This document shows, piece after piece, positions 10,453-21,605 of a stretch of 64,000 nucleotides of DNA. Numbering within the stretch: the stretch's first letter is position 1; every line of letters begins with the position of its first letter. The stretch comes from Mantis religiosa. Its lineage: Eukaryota; Arthropoda; Insecta; Mantodea; Mantidae. Below the pieces are notes generated by a model. The model ran no database searches and was not told where the DNA came from. It saw nothing but the letters and a program-made list of their open reading frames with translations. The stretch is from assembly GCA_030765055.1 (NCBI GenBank), contig CM060958.1, forward strand, positions 107,411,127 to 107,475,126. The letters run 5' to 3'. The translations under genes and the position numbers were made by a program.

Positions 10453-10965
10453 GTGCCAGAAAATATTGGTGCTGTGCAAAAATTAATAAAGCAAGATCGT
10501 CATTCGACATATTGTGAGATTGAGGCAACCCTAGACATTAGTTCCACCAGCATATATAAAATATTACATGATTATTTACCTATGAAAAAGGGTTGCTCTC
10601 GGTGGAACCCACATAATTTGATGCAATCTCAAAAAAATGTTCATGTCGATTGGTGTACAAAAATGTTCACCCCAATGGTGGTGTCTCAAAATACGTATAT
10701 AAGATTGTAACAGGTGACGAATCATGGATCTATGTGTATGAGCTGGAACGTAAACAGGAGTCGACTGTATGGGTGTTTCAAGATGAAGCAAATCCTACAA
10801 AAGTTGTTTGCATTCAAAGCACTTCGAAGCAAATGCTCACCTGCTTTTTCAGCAAAATTGGCTATGTGGTAACAGTGCCTTTAGAGGAACGTAAAACAGT
10901 TACTGCCAAATTGTACACAACCATTTGTTTGCCGGAAGTCTATGGTGAAGTAAGGAAAACCAACA
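10453..10965 (+). pseudogene. mariner transposase, N-terminal and first catalytic part
   Basis: Two overlapping reading frames (10453-10710 and 10650-11120) together give the DNA-binding half ('EIEATLDISSTSIYKILHD') and the start of the catalytic domain with 'TGDESWIYVYELERKQES' and 'YVVTVPLEERKTVTAKLY'. One frameshift near 10660 separates them. The second frame runs on into the inserted PLE sequence, so its last 50 residues are not transposase. The remaining catalytic blocks lie at 11134-11450. Confidence 0.85.
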
Positions 10966-11133
10966 AAAAAGTAGTTCATAGTTCCACTGCCAGACAGAAG
11001 AGAGCAGATGACACAGACATTGTTTGGAGAGAGAGGTTGAGGATGAAAGTGATGGCTTCAGAAACTAGTCGCTCAATAATACAAAAATGTAAGTCAAAAT
11101 GTGTAAAAACTGACAACTAATAGTTTTCTCAAT
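10966..11133 (+). repeat. PLE family 1, very short 3' fragment
   Basis: Matches the last part of the PLE at 4730-4925: 'gttcatagttccactgccag', then ttgaggatgaaag...cttcagaaactagtc and 'aaaaatgtaagt', ending 'aatagttttctcaatta'. Strong 5' truncation fits target-primed reverse transcription. The copy splits a mariner transposase, so the PLE family was active after the mariner arrived. Confidence 0.8.
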
Positions 11134-11529
11134 TAAGAATCATAAGATTGTTCTTCATCAAGACAATGCGAGCACTCACACATCTTGTCTTAACAACAAG
11201 AGTTTTTGAACGCTCAAAAAATCAAATTGATGGGTCATCCGCCATACAGTCCTGATTTGGCACTCAGTGACTTCTTTTGTTTTCGAACATCAAGAATAAA
11301 TTGCGTGGACAATGATTTTCGTCAGTAGAAGAAGCCATTGATGCCTTCAAAAACCATGTTTTGGAGTGTCTCAAGAAGACTGGAATAAATGCTTTGACAA
11401 ATGGTTCAAACAAATGCAAACATGTATTGATCATAAAGGAGAATATTTAAAAAAACAAAAAAGCAGTTTTCAATCAAGAATTACTTTCTTTTAATTATTA
11501 GGCTCAAAATATAAATAGTGCCCCTGGTA

Positions 11530-12796
11530 TAGCTTTTCATTTCTTTGTTTTAAAATATAACTCCCAATTTTAACTTTGTTAAAATTAATGGCTTATATAT
11601 AATCAAGTCACGCATAGTTTTCGTGTGGATAACATATCCATATAAATTGTCTCAGCATATAGATCTATAAATTGCTATTTATTGTAATTATTCTGCAGGA
11701 AGACATTTATTTTTCCCTCAATATTTATATACTCATAAAATATCCATAATTCATAATCAAATATCATAACTCCATAGCAAAGAATTCTCTTCTTTTATTT
11801 TGCACTTAGTATAATAATTCTTTAATTTTGATTTCAATCACTCATATATTGAAAGCATTTTTATATAAACAGTTTGGGAAAATACATACCTGCACTGATG
11901 TCTATATAGAATAACCTTATCTATTGGAACCAAAGGTTACAAACAGATGTTATTTGATAAGCTTTCTTCTCAAATCAATTTTTATATAAGGATTAACCAA
12001 ATTGGTCAGCTGTAAAAAGTAAATTAAAAGGTTATACCATCATTGGCTTCAGAATGTTTTAAATTACAGTAAAACATACATATTCTGAATTGAAATGAGG
12101 CAGTATAATGTATAATTTTTACCCCCATTAAAATACACCATTTTACACTTTCCACAGCCTTGCAATTTCTAACTGGAAAAATATAGTAACAGCAGATATC
12201 AATGACTTAGTGGGGTTCAGGCAAATGATAGGATAAATAAACTTAAATTTATTTCTTAACTTCCTAAAATCACCCATGTATTTCATATTTTTCTGCCATG
12301 GATCTGTCAGCATTTTGAATGCTACTGTATCTTTAGTTAAATGATTCAAATTAATTTTTTTTTATAGACTAAGTAACCTAATTATGCCTCTTAATTAAGA
12401 GGAAAATTCCCTCCCTCCCCAAAGATGACCCTAGTTACATTCCCTCGATCATTTAAATAAGCGTTTTATAAAATGGTCATAATTCATGTATGGTTTGTGA
12501 CGAATATATATATTTTTTACCTGCTTTCTTTCTTGAAAGAATTTGACATCTGTCCCACTCGGGAAGCTTTGTTAAGGGTAATAGTAGAATGAAATGCAGT
12601 TGCTTTAAGTTTGCGTTGAAGTCCAAACAGGTAACATTTTACAGTTTAGTGTCAAAATGTGTTGACAAAGTTTATATATATATATATATATATATAGTAG
12701 TATAGTAGAGTTATTTTAGTAAATGGATAAGATTTTCTTGAGCATATGAATGCTCATGCATGCTTATATTCAGTGCAACATTTTGTTTCATTTCAG
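11530..12796. other. Intron sequence with (TA)n tract
   Basis: AT-rich, no coding or terminal repeats recognised. A (TA)n tract lies at 12671-12696. The last bases, tttgtttcatttcag, form a good polypyrimidine tract and acceptor for the UBE2O exon at 12797. Confidence 0.6.
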
Positions 12797-12960
12797 GATT
12801 CTCAATCATGGACTCTGCTCCAAATAGTCACAAATTTAAACTAACAATGTTTCAACCCACTGATCCTCAGTTATTCTTCCGCACTGTGAGAAAAGAAATC
12901 AAACTTCTTCGAAGTTCTTTACCTCCTGGAATATGGGTTAAAGGCTTTGAGGACAGAATG
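12797..12960 (+). CDS. UBE2O: UBE2O exon: start of the UBC region
   Basis: Encodes 'MDSAPNSHKFKLTMFQP' and 'TVRKEIKLLRSSLPPGIWVK', ending 'GFEDRM'. This matches the segment of animal UBE2O just before and entering its C-terminal ubiquitin-conjugating domain. UBE2O is a large E2/E3 hybrid that transfers ubiquitin to substrates without a separate E3 and works mainly in the cytoplasm. The acceptor is ttttcag-like (AG at 12795-12796) and the donor is GTAAGT at 12961. The exon enters with the last two bases of a codon and leaves in phase 0. The N-terminal regions of the protein must lie upstream of this window. The ATG at 12809 is internal, not a start. Sure of family, not of species. Confidence 0.93.
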
Positions 12961-14110
12961 GTAAGTGTATTATTTTCTGTAACTGTGAAACAGTAATAAA
13001 AAAAACCACACACATACATGCTTGCTGCAGGAAAGTGTTAAATTTCATTAAAATATATTAATTTGACAACTTATGAAATTATTAATTTTCAAAACATTAA
13101 TTTTTAAAGTTTTCCTCATTTTCTTTTACCAGTTATCATTGAGTTTATCTCAGATTAAAGATTATTGGAACATATGGAAATGATTATTTTAACTCATTTG
13201 ATTTATTACAATGTTAAGTTATATTTAATTAAATTTTGTCGTGTTATATTACAGTACACAAATTTTATATTCAGCTTTTACTAGAAAAATGCCTTGAGGT
13301 TTTCTGAATTGTGAGAGGCAAAAATACTTTAGAAAGAGATCAGTGAGAATAAGTTTGATATGCACCAAACTTTGCACTTAAGTTAGGCAGAGACAGTATT
13401 ACAATTCACCCAAAAATTTGTATGTGGAATGTTCATTTTGTACATCAATTGCCCGTATTGAAAATTAAATGTTGTTGATTTTCTGGAATAATCCTTTATT
13501 GGATTTTAAGTTTCTGGTTGAGAATTAGTTCGGGTTCGTGATGTAGTTATACTTTTCCCTCAGATCATGGTCTCGAATCGAGGCGGAGAAACTTGGTGTG
13601 GTTTGACAAATAATTATAATTTCAATTCTTTTCATTTACTTTATATTTACTACATAAATATAAAAAAATACAGTGTTCACACTTTTACATTAACACTCTT
13701 TTTAAGAACTCAGAACAGAAAACTTTTACTAGCATGTAATAACATGTCTTAACATCTTGTGTCTACATGTCCGTTCTCTACCACTTCTCGATACTAAGCA
13801 TATTTTAATTGCCACCTTTTATCACATCTCAGTATATAAAACTTTTGAAGACATGTAAGAACACGTCTTACACTGCTCGTGTTTCGACATTAAATAACAC
13901 TTCCTTCTTCCTAAACCAAGTTTATTGATTTTTACCATCACTATAGCAATTAAACATTTTCTTATTGGTCACATCATTCTCTACCAATACAATCACACCA
14001 TATTTGGTTATTTTTATAATCTTTCTTTTTAAAACTTAATTTAAACAACCCAATACTCAATTATAACTTAAAATAATTTTAAACATCTAATAACATTGTT
14101 AAAACAACTT
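12961..14110. other. UBE2O intron, no element recognised
   Basis: AT-rich intron sequence without clear coding potential or terminal repeats. A weak tRNA-like stretch near 13530-13600 ('ggtctcgaatcgaggcgg') is too poor to call. Confidence 0.5.
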
Positions 14111-14111
14111 A

Positions 14112-14322
14112 TACTGCTCGCAAAAGTTGAAGGCATGTGAACGCTGGCCAATGCTCAAGCGGAGCACTGTTGCCAAGTATAGTGCATACACCGGCAGAGG
14201 TTCTGTACATAAGAGCACGTGATGTATGTACCGTATTCGTCACTGTTGGTAGGAGGGGTAAGCTTAGGATTTGCTGGAGTCTGCAGTACAGCCTGCCTCC
14301 ATATGCTTTAACTTTTGTGAAG
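14112..14322. repeat. Possible small TIR element
   Basis: The left edge tgctcgcaaaagttgaaggc and the right edge, read in reverse complement as cttcacaaaagttaaagcat, form a short imperfect inverted repeat around a GC-richer core. This resembles a small Tc1-type non-autonomous element. No secure target duplication. Confidence 0.35.
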
Positions 14323-14614
14323 ATTAAAATCATACCATTATAGATTTTCTTCTCTTCATGAATCACTATACTTTACTTCCTCACACTTAATCTCAGTCAC
14401 TTTCACAAACATTTCCAACTTTTATGGCGATTTCTTTTTAGAGTATTCAAAATAAATTTAAAATAACAAAATATAAAATTAATAACAGTGTTTTGGAGTT
14501 TGAAATTAAACAAGTCTCATACCTAACACTTTAACACCATTTTTAGACCATGAAATTGTTATTAATTCTCATCTTAAGCTATCTTGGTAAAGAAAATCAA
14601 AGGAGTTCATCTTA

Positions 14615-15914
14615 TGAGGACTGGTCAACAAAGACTGAGACTGATTTTTTTTTTTTCACGTGTTTATTACTTAAAATTCAATGTTTACATGATCTTTTTA
14701 CAAAGTAGTCCCCTCCCACTTCAATGCACTTTTTATAGCATTTCTGCCAGTCCTTGAACACGTGCTGCAGATTATTCTTTGTCAGGTCCTTGAGAATCAC
14801 CTCACTTTTCTTGAGCACTGCTTCAGAGTTCTCAAATTGAATACCCTAAGCATTGCCTTTAGTGATGGGAATAAAAAAGGTCACAGGGTGGAAGACCGGG
14901 GCTATAAGGTGGATGTGGTACACAGGTAATGTTGAATCGAGTCAGAAACTGCATGACTTGATTTGCGACATGAGGCCCTGCATTCTCATGATGAAGTTGC
15001 TACCCATTCCAAGAAAGCTCTGGTCGTTTCTTTGCATTGTGCTTCCTCAGTGTAGCCAATACTGACGTGTAGTATACTGCTGTAACAGTAGTATGAGGGG
15101 GAACTGCATGCTGGTAAATTATTCCATTACAGTCAAAAAATGTGATCGCCATCACTTTTCCTGCATATGGAACAACTTTTGCCTTTTTTGGTACTGTGCT
15201 GGCTTGTTTTCCTTCAGGATCATAATGATGCAGCCATGTCTCTTCACCGGTGATAATCGATTTAAAAAGATTCATCCCCTCCATCAGCAAAGAGACGTAG
15301 CACCTCATGGCTTGTCTCCATTCACACAGCCTTTTGTTCGGGAGTCAACAGACGTGGCACCCAATGACACAAGCTCGAGTCATATGGAGATGGTCGTGCA
15401 TAATTGTAAACACACTGCCATATGAAATTCTCAACACTTTACTGAGGTTACGTAATGTTATATGCTGATCCTCTCGGAACCATCACAGTAGCTGTGTTGA
15501 TGTTTTCAGTCACAGCAGAAGCCGAAACACGAGGCCCACCTTGCTTAACACTGACAAGTCGGCCTTCTTTGAAGTCCTTGAACCACCTAAACACTGTTGT
15601 ATGAGGTAGTGCATCTTCACCGTACGCTTGCTTCAGCTTTTCATAAGTTTCGGTAACTGTATGGTTTATACAAAAACAGAATTTGTTTGTGCTGTACTGC
15701 TCCTCTCGCATCACCTCCACTGTCTGGCATGCGAAATGCACTTAGGGTCTACAAAATAGAGCATCACTACTAACCTACCAATATGAGAGTGCTGCCATCT
15801 ACCAACATTATACATAAAAACTCACTCTTTTCAAATATTTATGTTACAGATACGAAACTATTGACGGAAGCTACAGGTAAAAGATCAGTCTCAGTCTTTG
15901 TTGATCAGCCCTCG
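14615..15914 (-). mobile_element. mariner-like transposon, dead
   Basis: 1.3 kb with inverted repeats sharing tcaacaaagactgagactga and TA duplications at 14613-14614 and 15915-15916. Minus-strand translation gives 'EKLKQAYGEDALPHTTVFRWFKDFKEGR' (15448-15741), then 'ITGEETWLHHYDPEGKQAS' and 'PYAGKVMAITFFDCNGIIYQH' (15000-15308), then a decayed 'HHENAGPHVANQVM' and 'CDLF'. The first two catalytic aspartates appear as Glu, and frames are broken. It is a different subfamily from the 10.1-kb mariner and close to the 46.1-kb one. Confidence 0.9.
15000..15741 (-). pseudogene. mariner transposase remnant
   Basis: Two reading frames on the minus strand (15741-15448 and 15308-15000) give the helix-turn-helix region and the first half of the catalytic domain of a mariner transposase. 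The joining region between them (about 15310-15445) also reads as transposase in another frame. Glu replaces Asp in 'TGEETW'. Transposition by this copy is not expected. Confidence 0.8.
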
Positions 15915-15916
15915 TA

Positions 15917-16282
15917 TGTTTGTCTCTTGATTGTTCCTTGAACTCTGCATGGCTAAAAGCTGTTGTATGGAAATTAAAAGGAATAAATTTATCCCATTAT
16001 TTATTTATCAGTGCACCATTAGTGGTGGAATGAAGATATTGAATATATACCATTTGAATGTAAAGGGACTACTGATCTGTGGAAAAAGCCTCTAAGAGAT
16101 TGAACCAACAGTGTACCCCAACATTATCAGAAAATAATGTAAAATCATAGGACATTTCTTAAGTAAAGTGAGAAAAAAGTGGAATTTATGTGGCAAAAGA
16201 GTGGTAGCACAAACATAACTGCATGGTAGTGTTTTTTTAATAATTTTGCAATTTAAGAAGGATTTACAAATAGTATAGGATA
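15917..16282. other. UBE2O intron, nothing recognised
   Basis: No coding potential or repeat structure supported in this stretch. Confidence 0.5.
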
Positions 16283-16565
16283 AAAAATTATTTCTTCACA
16301 CTAGCCATATATAGGCTAAGAGTTAAATAATGAAGCCTGTGACTCAAGTATTTATGATAGTAAGTCGCCACAAACGATGTATCTCAAATGAAAGAGCACT
16401 TAGTGGTTTACCGGGGAAATATACGAGTCAAATGGAGAATTTAAGATCATGACAGCAAGTTGGCCAAGGTAGCTCAATGGGTTACAGTGACTGGACGGAA
16501 ACCAGTAGATCCATGGTTTAAATCCTGGCCATGGCATTGAATTTTTCATGTTGACTATCTGTCAA
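16283..16565 (+). repeat. Family C tRNA-like repeat
   Basis: Begins 'tagccatatataggctaag', then 'aataatgaagcctgtgactc', 'gatagtaagtcgccacaaac', 'ggtttaccggggaaatatac', a tRNA-like block with A box 'tagctcaatgggt' (about 16470) and B box 'ggtttaaatcc' (about 16516), and the end 'ggcattgaatttttcatg'. Copies occur at 34233, 48183 and in reverse at 2473 and 31021. The tRNA-like part lies near the 3' end, not at the 5' end as in usual tRNA-SINEs. Confidence 0.7.
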
Positions 16566-16570
16566 GTATA

Positions 16571-17240
16571 GGAGAAGTTGAATAGCCCAGGAAGGATATC
16601 CAGACAATTCATGTGCATAGTGTAGCATAAATAAGTGCGTGAATGAATTTTATCAGTGACAGTATAACACAATACATATCTTCCAGTAAGTCTTTCATGC
16701 TATGAAAGCTTCTAAAATATCATCCAGAAATGTGCTAAAAGGTGGCATGAGGTACGTGCAATAGTTTAGATATTATTGGGTGGCAAATATTTTAGGCACT
16801 TGGGCTTGAAGCATTATAATGGGTTAGTGGCACTTCCTTCACAAACAGTAAGCAATTAAATGATTTAGTTGGCATATTTGGATTCAGCAGCCTGAAATTA
16901 ATAAGAATGGGGTGGTGTTATTACAAAGGAAATGGATGATAAGTGTAGTCAAAACTGATTTAATTGTATGATCTGTTAGCTCATATAATATGTTTTTAAA
17001 AGTAATTTTCAAACAGGCAGTAAAGAACCATATTCCCAAAACACTTAGCATGTTTTATTTTGATATGCAAGCTATGAAGATGAGCTCTCAAAATTAAGTG
17101 TTGTATGATTAAAAAAAAATAAAAGCCTCCTCCCTTTGTACCCTCCAACTTTTTTAAGAATAGTTCTTTTCTCTTGGTGCAAAGAAGAAAATATTGTTAT
17201 AAAACAGAAAAAATAATTTGGACTCCTCATTCTCTAACAG
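16571..17240. other. UBE2O intron, nothing recognised
   Basis: AT-rich intron. It ends in 'tcattctctaacag', the acceptor for the next exon. Confidence 0.5.
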
Positions 17241-17502
17241 GACCTCTATTCAGTAATGATCCGAGGACCTGAAAAGACACCATATGAAGATGGCCTGTTT
17301 TTCTTTGATTTTCAACTGTCAGCTGATTATCCTAAGGCACCACCATTATGCCATTATATTAGTTATTGCAGTGATCGTCTAAATCCAAACCTTTATGAGG
17401 ATGGCAAAGTTTGTGTCAGTCTTTTGGGAACGTGGAGTGGCAAAGGGACGGAAGTTTGGACACTTAATTCAAATCTACTACAGGTCATAGTCTCTATTCA
17501 AG
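17241..17502 (+). CDS. UBE2O: UBE2O exon: UBC catalytic core
   Basis: 87 codons plus one base, phase 0 in and phase 1 out. It reads 'DLYSVMIRGPEKTPYEDGLF', 'SADYPKAPPLCHYISYC', then the active-site block 'LNPNLYEDGKVCVSLLGTW' and 'GKGTEVW', ending 'LLQVIVSIQ'. The catalytic cysteine that takes ubiquitin as a thioester is the TGT at 17412-17414. The motif 'RLNPNLY...GKVCVSLLGTW' is diagnostic for UBE2O among E2 enzymes. Acceptor AG at 17239-17240, donor GTAAGT at 17503. No disabling change is visible. Confidence 0.96.
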
Positions 17503-17859
17503 GTAAGTGCATTTTATTAAATGAGATCAATTGATGCTTTGCTGGTTTATTTGTATCAGCCTCTCTTGTCTGTTAATGAAGTATAATAAATCCTTAACTA
17601 TTCATCGTAACTCTAAAAGTGATTACAGATATAGATAACGATGCTCAACATTCTACCATGCCTTATTTTCAACCTGAACCCAGGCTGTCAACGGAGAGTT
17701 CTTGCAGTGGGCAGTCAGCTGCTTGTCGGTAGAGTCAAATGTTCACAGACCTTTAAATTCAAGGGTATAGGTTTATCATGCAAATTATAATTGCTATAAC
17801 TACATACCTTTGTCACTGGAGGTGTTGGAAATGCTGTACCTGTGCCACCACAAATCTGC
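17503..17859. other. UBE2O intron, nothing recognised
   Basis: No supported feature in this stretch; the transposase remnant described next starts at about 17860. Confidence 0.4.
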
Positions 17860-18590
17860 CACACCTTTTAAGAAAATTAATTTTTCTTCTGAAATTGTGG
17901 CAATTTATGTATGTTGTGCTTCAGTTCCTTCAATGTATGAGAGTTGTTCAGTGCTTTATTTTTTAAGTTTCCCCATAAGTAAAAATCACTTATGGTAAGA
18001 TCTGAGGATCATGCTGGCCACATTACTGATGACTGTAGCTTCAAAAACTTGAATTAATTTCAACGGGAGATCAGCTTTATGTGCTGTAGCAGAATCTTGT
18101 GGGAAAAAAATGCCTGTTGACATTCAGTTTCATACAATTCTTCCAGTAATAGTATGATAATGTTTTCCCTATATCTCTACCCATTAACTGTTTCTTGAAA
18201 GAATATAGGCCCCCCTCTCTCTCTTTTAATTACATCCTTGAATGTTAAGTCATATCAGACATGAATGAAATAGGTGAAATAAAGCTCAAATTAGACCAGG
18301 GTTTACAGAGCTTAGAATTACCCGACATTCATGTTTCAGCATAAGGGAAAAATTGTGGAAGAAACCTTATCCAAGCAACTCACCCTGACCGTGATTCGAA
18401 CTTGGGATCCCTTGAATGTGAGGCAGACATGCTGCCATCTACCTTCTGAGGCATGGTATAGGCCCTATAATTCTGTGTGCAATCACAGCAGACCAAACAC
18501 CATTTTTTTAGTCATCCAATGGCATTTGATGCATCAGATTTGCACTCCAATATCTGTTGTTTTGTGACAATATATGGCCATTTAAATAAA
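17860..18590 (-). pseudogene. mariner-like (Tc1/mariner superfamily) transposase remnant
   Basis: Read on the minus strand, 18590 to 18457 gives 'VWSAVIAHRIIG', then after the SINE at 18213-18456 'ETVNG.RYRENII', 'LEELYET', 'QQDSATAHKADLPLKLIQVF', and near 17960 'DLTISDFYLWGNLKNKALNN' and 'HTLKELKHNIHK'. This is the order of a Tc1/mariner-superfamily transposase with the second and third acidic blocks. Terminal repeats not found; stops present. Confidence 0.65.
18213..18456 (-). repeat. tRNA-derived SINE, family A
   Basis: Reverse complement reads 'gtagatggcagcatgtctgc', B box 'aagttcgaatcacgg', 'ataaggtttcttcc' and 'catttcattcat'. It matches the copies at 2549 and 21377 at about 80 percent by eye. 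A 9-bp duplication tataggccc flanks it (18204-18212, 18457-18465). It splits a transposase remnant. Confidence 0.8.
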
Positions 18591-18599
18591 ATTATTGTT

Positions 18600-19430
18600 A
18601 ATCTGGAAAGAAAATTAAATGTGGGTCAATTGTGTGAACATTAACTTAAATACCCAATTGCAGAAATTGACTGTACTGACACATTGATTGTAATTCCTGA
18701 ACTACAGTTATCCTATAGGGTTTAAATTTTAAAACCCCCGATTCCTGCACTAGCTGCTGCCTGCCTGCTCCTACAACTCTCCTTTAGCAGGCCCAATCAG
18801 ATGGAAAATAAGGCAAGGTATATTGCTGTGAAATGTACTGCAGTACCACACAGAATTATTAGATTATTAAAGCTAGATTCTGTAGTTTTTAATATAACTT
18901 CAAATAGATAGAGCGGACATTAAGTGTGTTTGGTCATTACAGATTTAGTAAGCATAAATTTGTACTTTTTCTCACGGTACCACATAGTCAGTAAACTATT
19001 TTATTTCAATTTTATAATCACTTATTAAGATGTTATTTGTAAGAACCCGAGTGAAAAACACTCAACGATATATAGAATTAACAATGCATTTGAATGCCTA
19101 TCTATTGTCTCATAATTTCTTTGTTTACTTTGTCTACATTGTGGCAAAGGTCTATCAGTCTGTCATTCAGCTAGCCACCTTTGGGGCACTGCTGTTTACT
19201 TCTGCATAGGTCCTAGATAACTAAGTGATTATTAATGTTTGAGTTGTCAGTTAAAGGTAAACTTTCATATTAGGATCTGGTCAAATAGATATCAAGTTTT
19301 TGTAGCTTTTGGCTTGGATTTATAAATTCATGCTTTAGCAGCATTAGCTTTTATACTAATCATCTATTGATGATCTTCATTGTGTTTTTTTGTATTGATC
19401 CTTATCTTTGGTCTTTGTCATGAACTGTTT
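18600..19430. other. UBE2O intron, nothing recognised
   Basis: No coding potential or repeat boundaries supported. Confidence 0.5.
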
Positions 19431-19488
19431 ATAAGGGTATTAATGACCTCAGCTGAGTGCTCTTAAATATGCATCATCATCATCTCAG
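19431..19488 (+). repeat. 3' end of an old LINE with CAT tail
   Basis: 'taagggtattaatgacctcag' split by few changes, then 'gagtgctcttaaatatg' and a short (CAT)n, parallels the 3' end of the LINE that follows ('gggcgctgataacctc', 'gttaagcgccc', (CAT)n at 21061-21160). The next LINE is inserted exactly at this tail. Confidence 0.55.
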
Positions 19489-19826
19489 CCCCCCAGGGGC
19501 CTACTGATGTAGGTACGGGAATTGGCGATCCTGGGGTCCCGAGCCAAACTGACACCCTCGATGTGGGTTCCTCTTAGTGGTGAGAGGTCAGACAAAACAC
19601 CCACCCACGTGTAGGCCGTGCATGGAGACCTGTGTCGGTGGAAAGTTTTGTCCTGGTGGTTGAGGGATGCGCATCTGAGCTCGTTCCAGTCTTCTTCTGA
19701 ATTCGGGGAGGGTGCGCATTTCTAATACACTACTTTGGTTTCTGCTTCGCCTAAACGGGAGGTTAGGGACTAACCCACCCCTAATCAATCGGCCAATACT
19801 AGGTATTGTACCAAACTCCAGGGTGA

Positions 19827-20597
19827 GTGGGACGGCGAGCTCGCTATATTCCCTGTGTAGCCCTGTCATCCCAGTGGAATGACCCCTTGTTGGGCTGCGT
19901 GGTGGGTGGGGAGCACTGGGGGATGAAACCTGTTCCATTTATTATGGTAAACCTCAACCCCCAAAAAAATATGAAATGTGGAAAGGACATGTTTGAGAAC
20001 AATGTTAAACAAGTAGTTGAGTGTGGTCCTCGCTACTTAGTAATCAGAAGGACAGAGGAAGGTAAAAGTTTTTCAATGGTTAATCCGTTTTTAGTTCAGA
20101 AAGGTCTTGTCAAAATAGCTGGTGCAGTAAAATTCTGTACAAAATCTCAGAATGGCACGCTGCTGGTGGAAGCAATTTCAGCATCCCAGGCAGCTAAGAT
20201 ACAGAGAGCCATAATGCTGGGCAGTTATCCAGTCGAAGTGGAGTTGCATAGGACACTGAATTCCTCGCGCTGTGTTTTAAACACTGGCGCGTCGGATGGC
20301 ATGTCCAACGAGGATATTCAGGAGAACCTTCAGGAACAAAGTGTTACAGCAGTCTATCGTGTGCAATGGAGAGAGCAAGGGGAAATGGTTCCTACTCATA
20401 CCCTGCTCTTGACCTTTGATGGGGTAGATCTCCCTCAAAGGATCAGGGCAGGATATAAAGTAATAGAGGTTAGACCATATATTCCTAACCCTCTGAGATG
20501 CTACAAATGTCAGCGGTTCGGTCACACTAGTGACTTCTGTAAAGGTGTACCTGCATGTGTCAGCTGTGGAGACGACATGCATATTGCTCTGCAATAA
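19827..20597 (+). pseudogene. LINE ORF1 (gag-like, zinc knuckle), truncated
   Basis: The open frame reads through 256 codons. The ORF1-like part begins about 'MVNLNPQKNMKCG' (19944) and includes an RNA-binding region ('EEGKSFSMVNPFLVQKGL', 'AVKFCTKSQNGTLLVEA') and zinc knuckles 'CYKCQRFGHTSDFC' and 'CVSCGDDMH'. This is the ORF1 type of Jockey-like LINEs, which coats the element RNA. It ends at the internal deletion after codon 'MH', where ORF2 sequence takes over in another frame; the last residues are not ORF1. Confidence 0.8.
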
Positions 20598-20859
20598 TAA
20601 ACTTAGATCTGTGAAAGAAAATCCGATTCCCTGGGTTACCTCCTGTCGTTCATCTCGTTGCAAGGAGGTGAGTTTGGCTCGGTTGCGTATTGGGAACTGC
20701 TTTTTTACTCATAGTTTTCTTTTTAAAAAGGAGCTTTCTCCACTGTGTCCGTTTTGCAATGAAGTGTTACCTGTACGACACGTGCTGCTAGAGTGTTTTT
20801 ACCTAGCACACCTTAGGACGTCTCTCTGCAGCTGCCAGCCAGCTTTGCAGAAATGCTAG
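20583..20859 (+). pseudogene. LINE ORF2 C-terminal remnant
   Basis: Encodes 'KEVSLARLRIGNCFFTHSFL' and a C-terminal zinc-binding block 'CPFCNEVLPVRHVLLECFYL', typical of the end of Jockey/R1-type ORF2. Nothing of the endonuclease or RT domain remains between it and ORF1. Confidence 0.75.
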
Positions 20860-21096
20860 CGGATGATAACATAATAGTGGAGAAGGTATTTAGATTCTTT
20901 TCTAGGTTAGACTTTAGGATTTAATGAAGAGAATTTTTTGGCAGTTTAGATTTATATTTCTTTTTGTTTTTGTAGTTATGTGCATGTAAAGTTTATTTAC
21001 ACTTTTATACATTTTTAGAAACATTTATATCCTGCTTTTGCCATGACTAATTTTTTAAAGGGCGCTGATAACCTCTGCAGTTAAGCGCCCTTATAC

Positions 21097-21097
21097 A

Positions 21098-21160
<63 letters not shown>
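21097..21160. repeat. (CAT)n tail of LINE
   Basis: About twenty ATC/CAT units in register at the end of the LINE 3' UTR; simple-repeat tails are normal for this LINE group. Confidence 0.95.
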
Positions 21161-21161
<1 letters not shown>

Positions 21162-21376
21162 TCAGACATTTCTGACATTTACTCCATTTCATTCCCCATT
21201 TTATGAATTCTGTATTCCATTTTTATCTTCATCTGCTGTGGATTTCATTTCCATCATCTCTATAATAAGCAATAATTTTTCAAACAATACCTCCATCCTG
21301 CTTTAATATCCTATTATTGCCACAAATGAGAACACCAGTTGTTACTAAACACATTTACCACTTAGGTGCTTAGCAT

Positions 21377-21605
21377 GCCCGCCTCGGTAGCATAGATGGT
21401 AGCATGTCTGCCTCATGTTCAAGAGGTCCCGAGTTCGAATCTCGGTCAGGGTAAGTTACGTGGATAAGGTTTTACTGGGGTTTTCCCTTATTCTAAAAGA
21501 CAAATGTCGGGGAACTCTAAGCTTAATGGACCCTGGGCTCATTTGAGCATCATTTCATCTATTCCATTCATCGTCCGATATGACAATGTTGGAGGACGTA
21601 AATTA

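Larger units (their letters stand above)
10105..11527 (+). mobile_element. mariner transposon, defective, with internal PLE fragment
   Basis: Ends are inverted repeats sharing gggcact.tttatattttgagcc, with TA duplications at 10103-10104 and 11528-11529. Translation across frames gives a mariner transposase starting 'MELTREN' (10246), then 'STSIYKILHDYLPMKK' and 'VHVDWC', and the DD34D triad regions 'TGDESW', 'LHQDNA' and 'SPDLALSDFF'. All three aspartates remain, but frameshifts and stops kill the frame. A PLE 3' fragment is inserted after 'VRKTN' at about 10966. Confidence 0.9.
19489..21164 (+). mobile_element. LINE (Jockey/R1-like), internally deleted
   Basis: A GC-rich 5' leader (19489 to about 19930) precedes ORF1. 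ORF1 is cut at 20582 and followed directly by the C-terminal end of ORF2 ('SLARLRIGNCFFTHSFLF', 'LSPLCPFCNEVLPVRHVLLEC') and a 3' UTR ending in a (CAT)n tail. About 3 kb of ORF2 (endonuclease and RT) is missing. The sequence ending atcatcatctcag occurs on both sides (to 19488 and to 21165), so the insertion went into the CAT tail of an older LINE. Confidence 0.85.

Noticed and set aside
12143..12349. Short minus-strand frame in the UBE2O upstream intron
   Set aside because: No family resemblance and no supporting signals.
17256..17534. A stand-alone small E2 gene
   Set aside because: The ATG is inside an exon; coding similarity starts upstream at the acceptor and stops exactly at a GTAAGT donor, and the next exon continues in phase.
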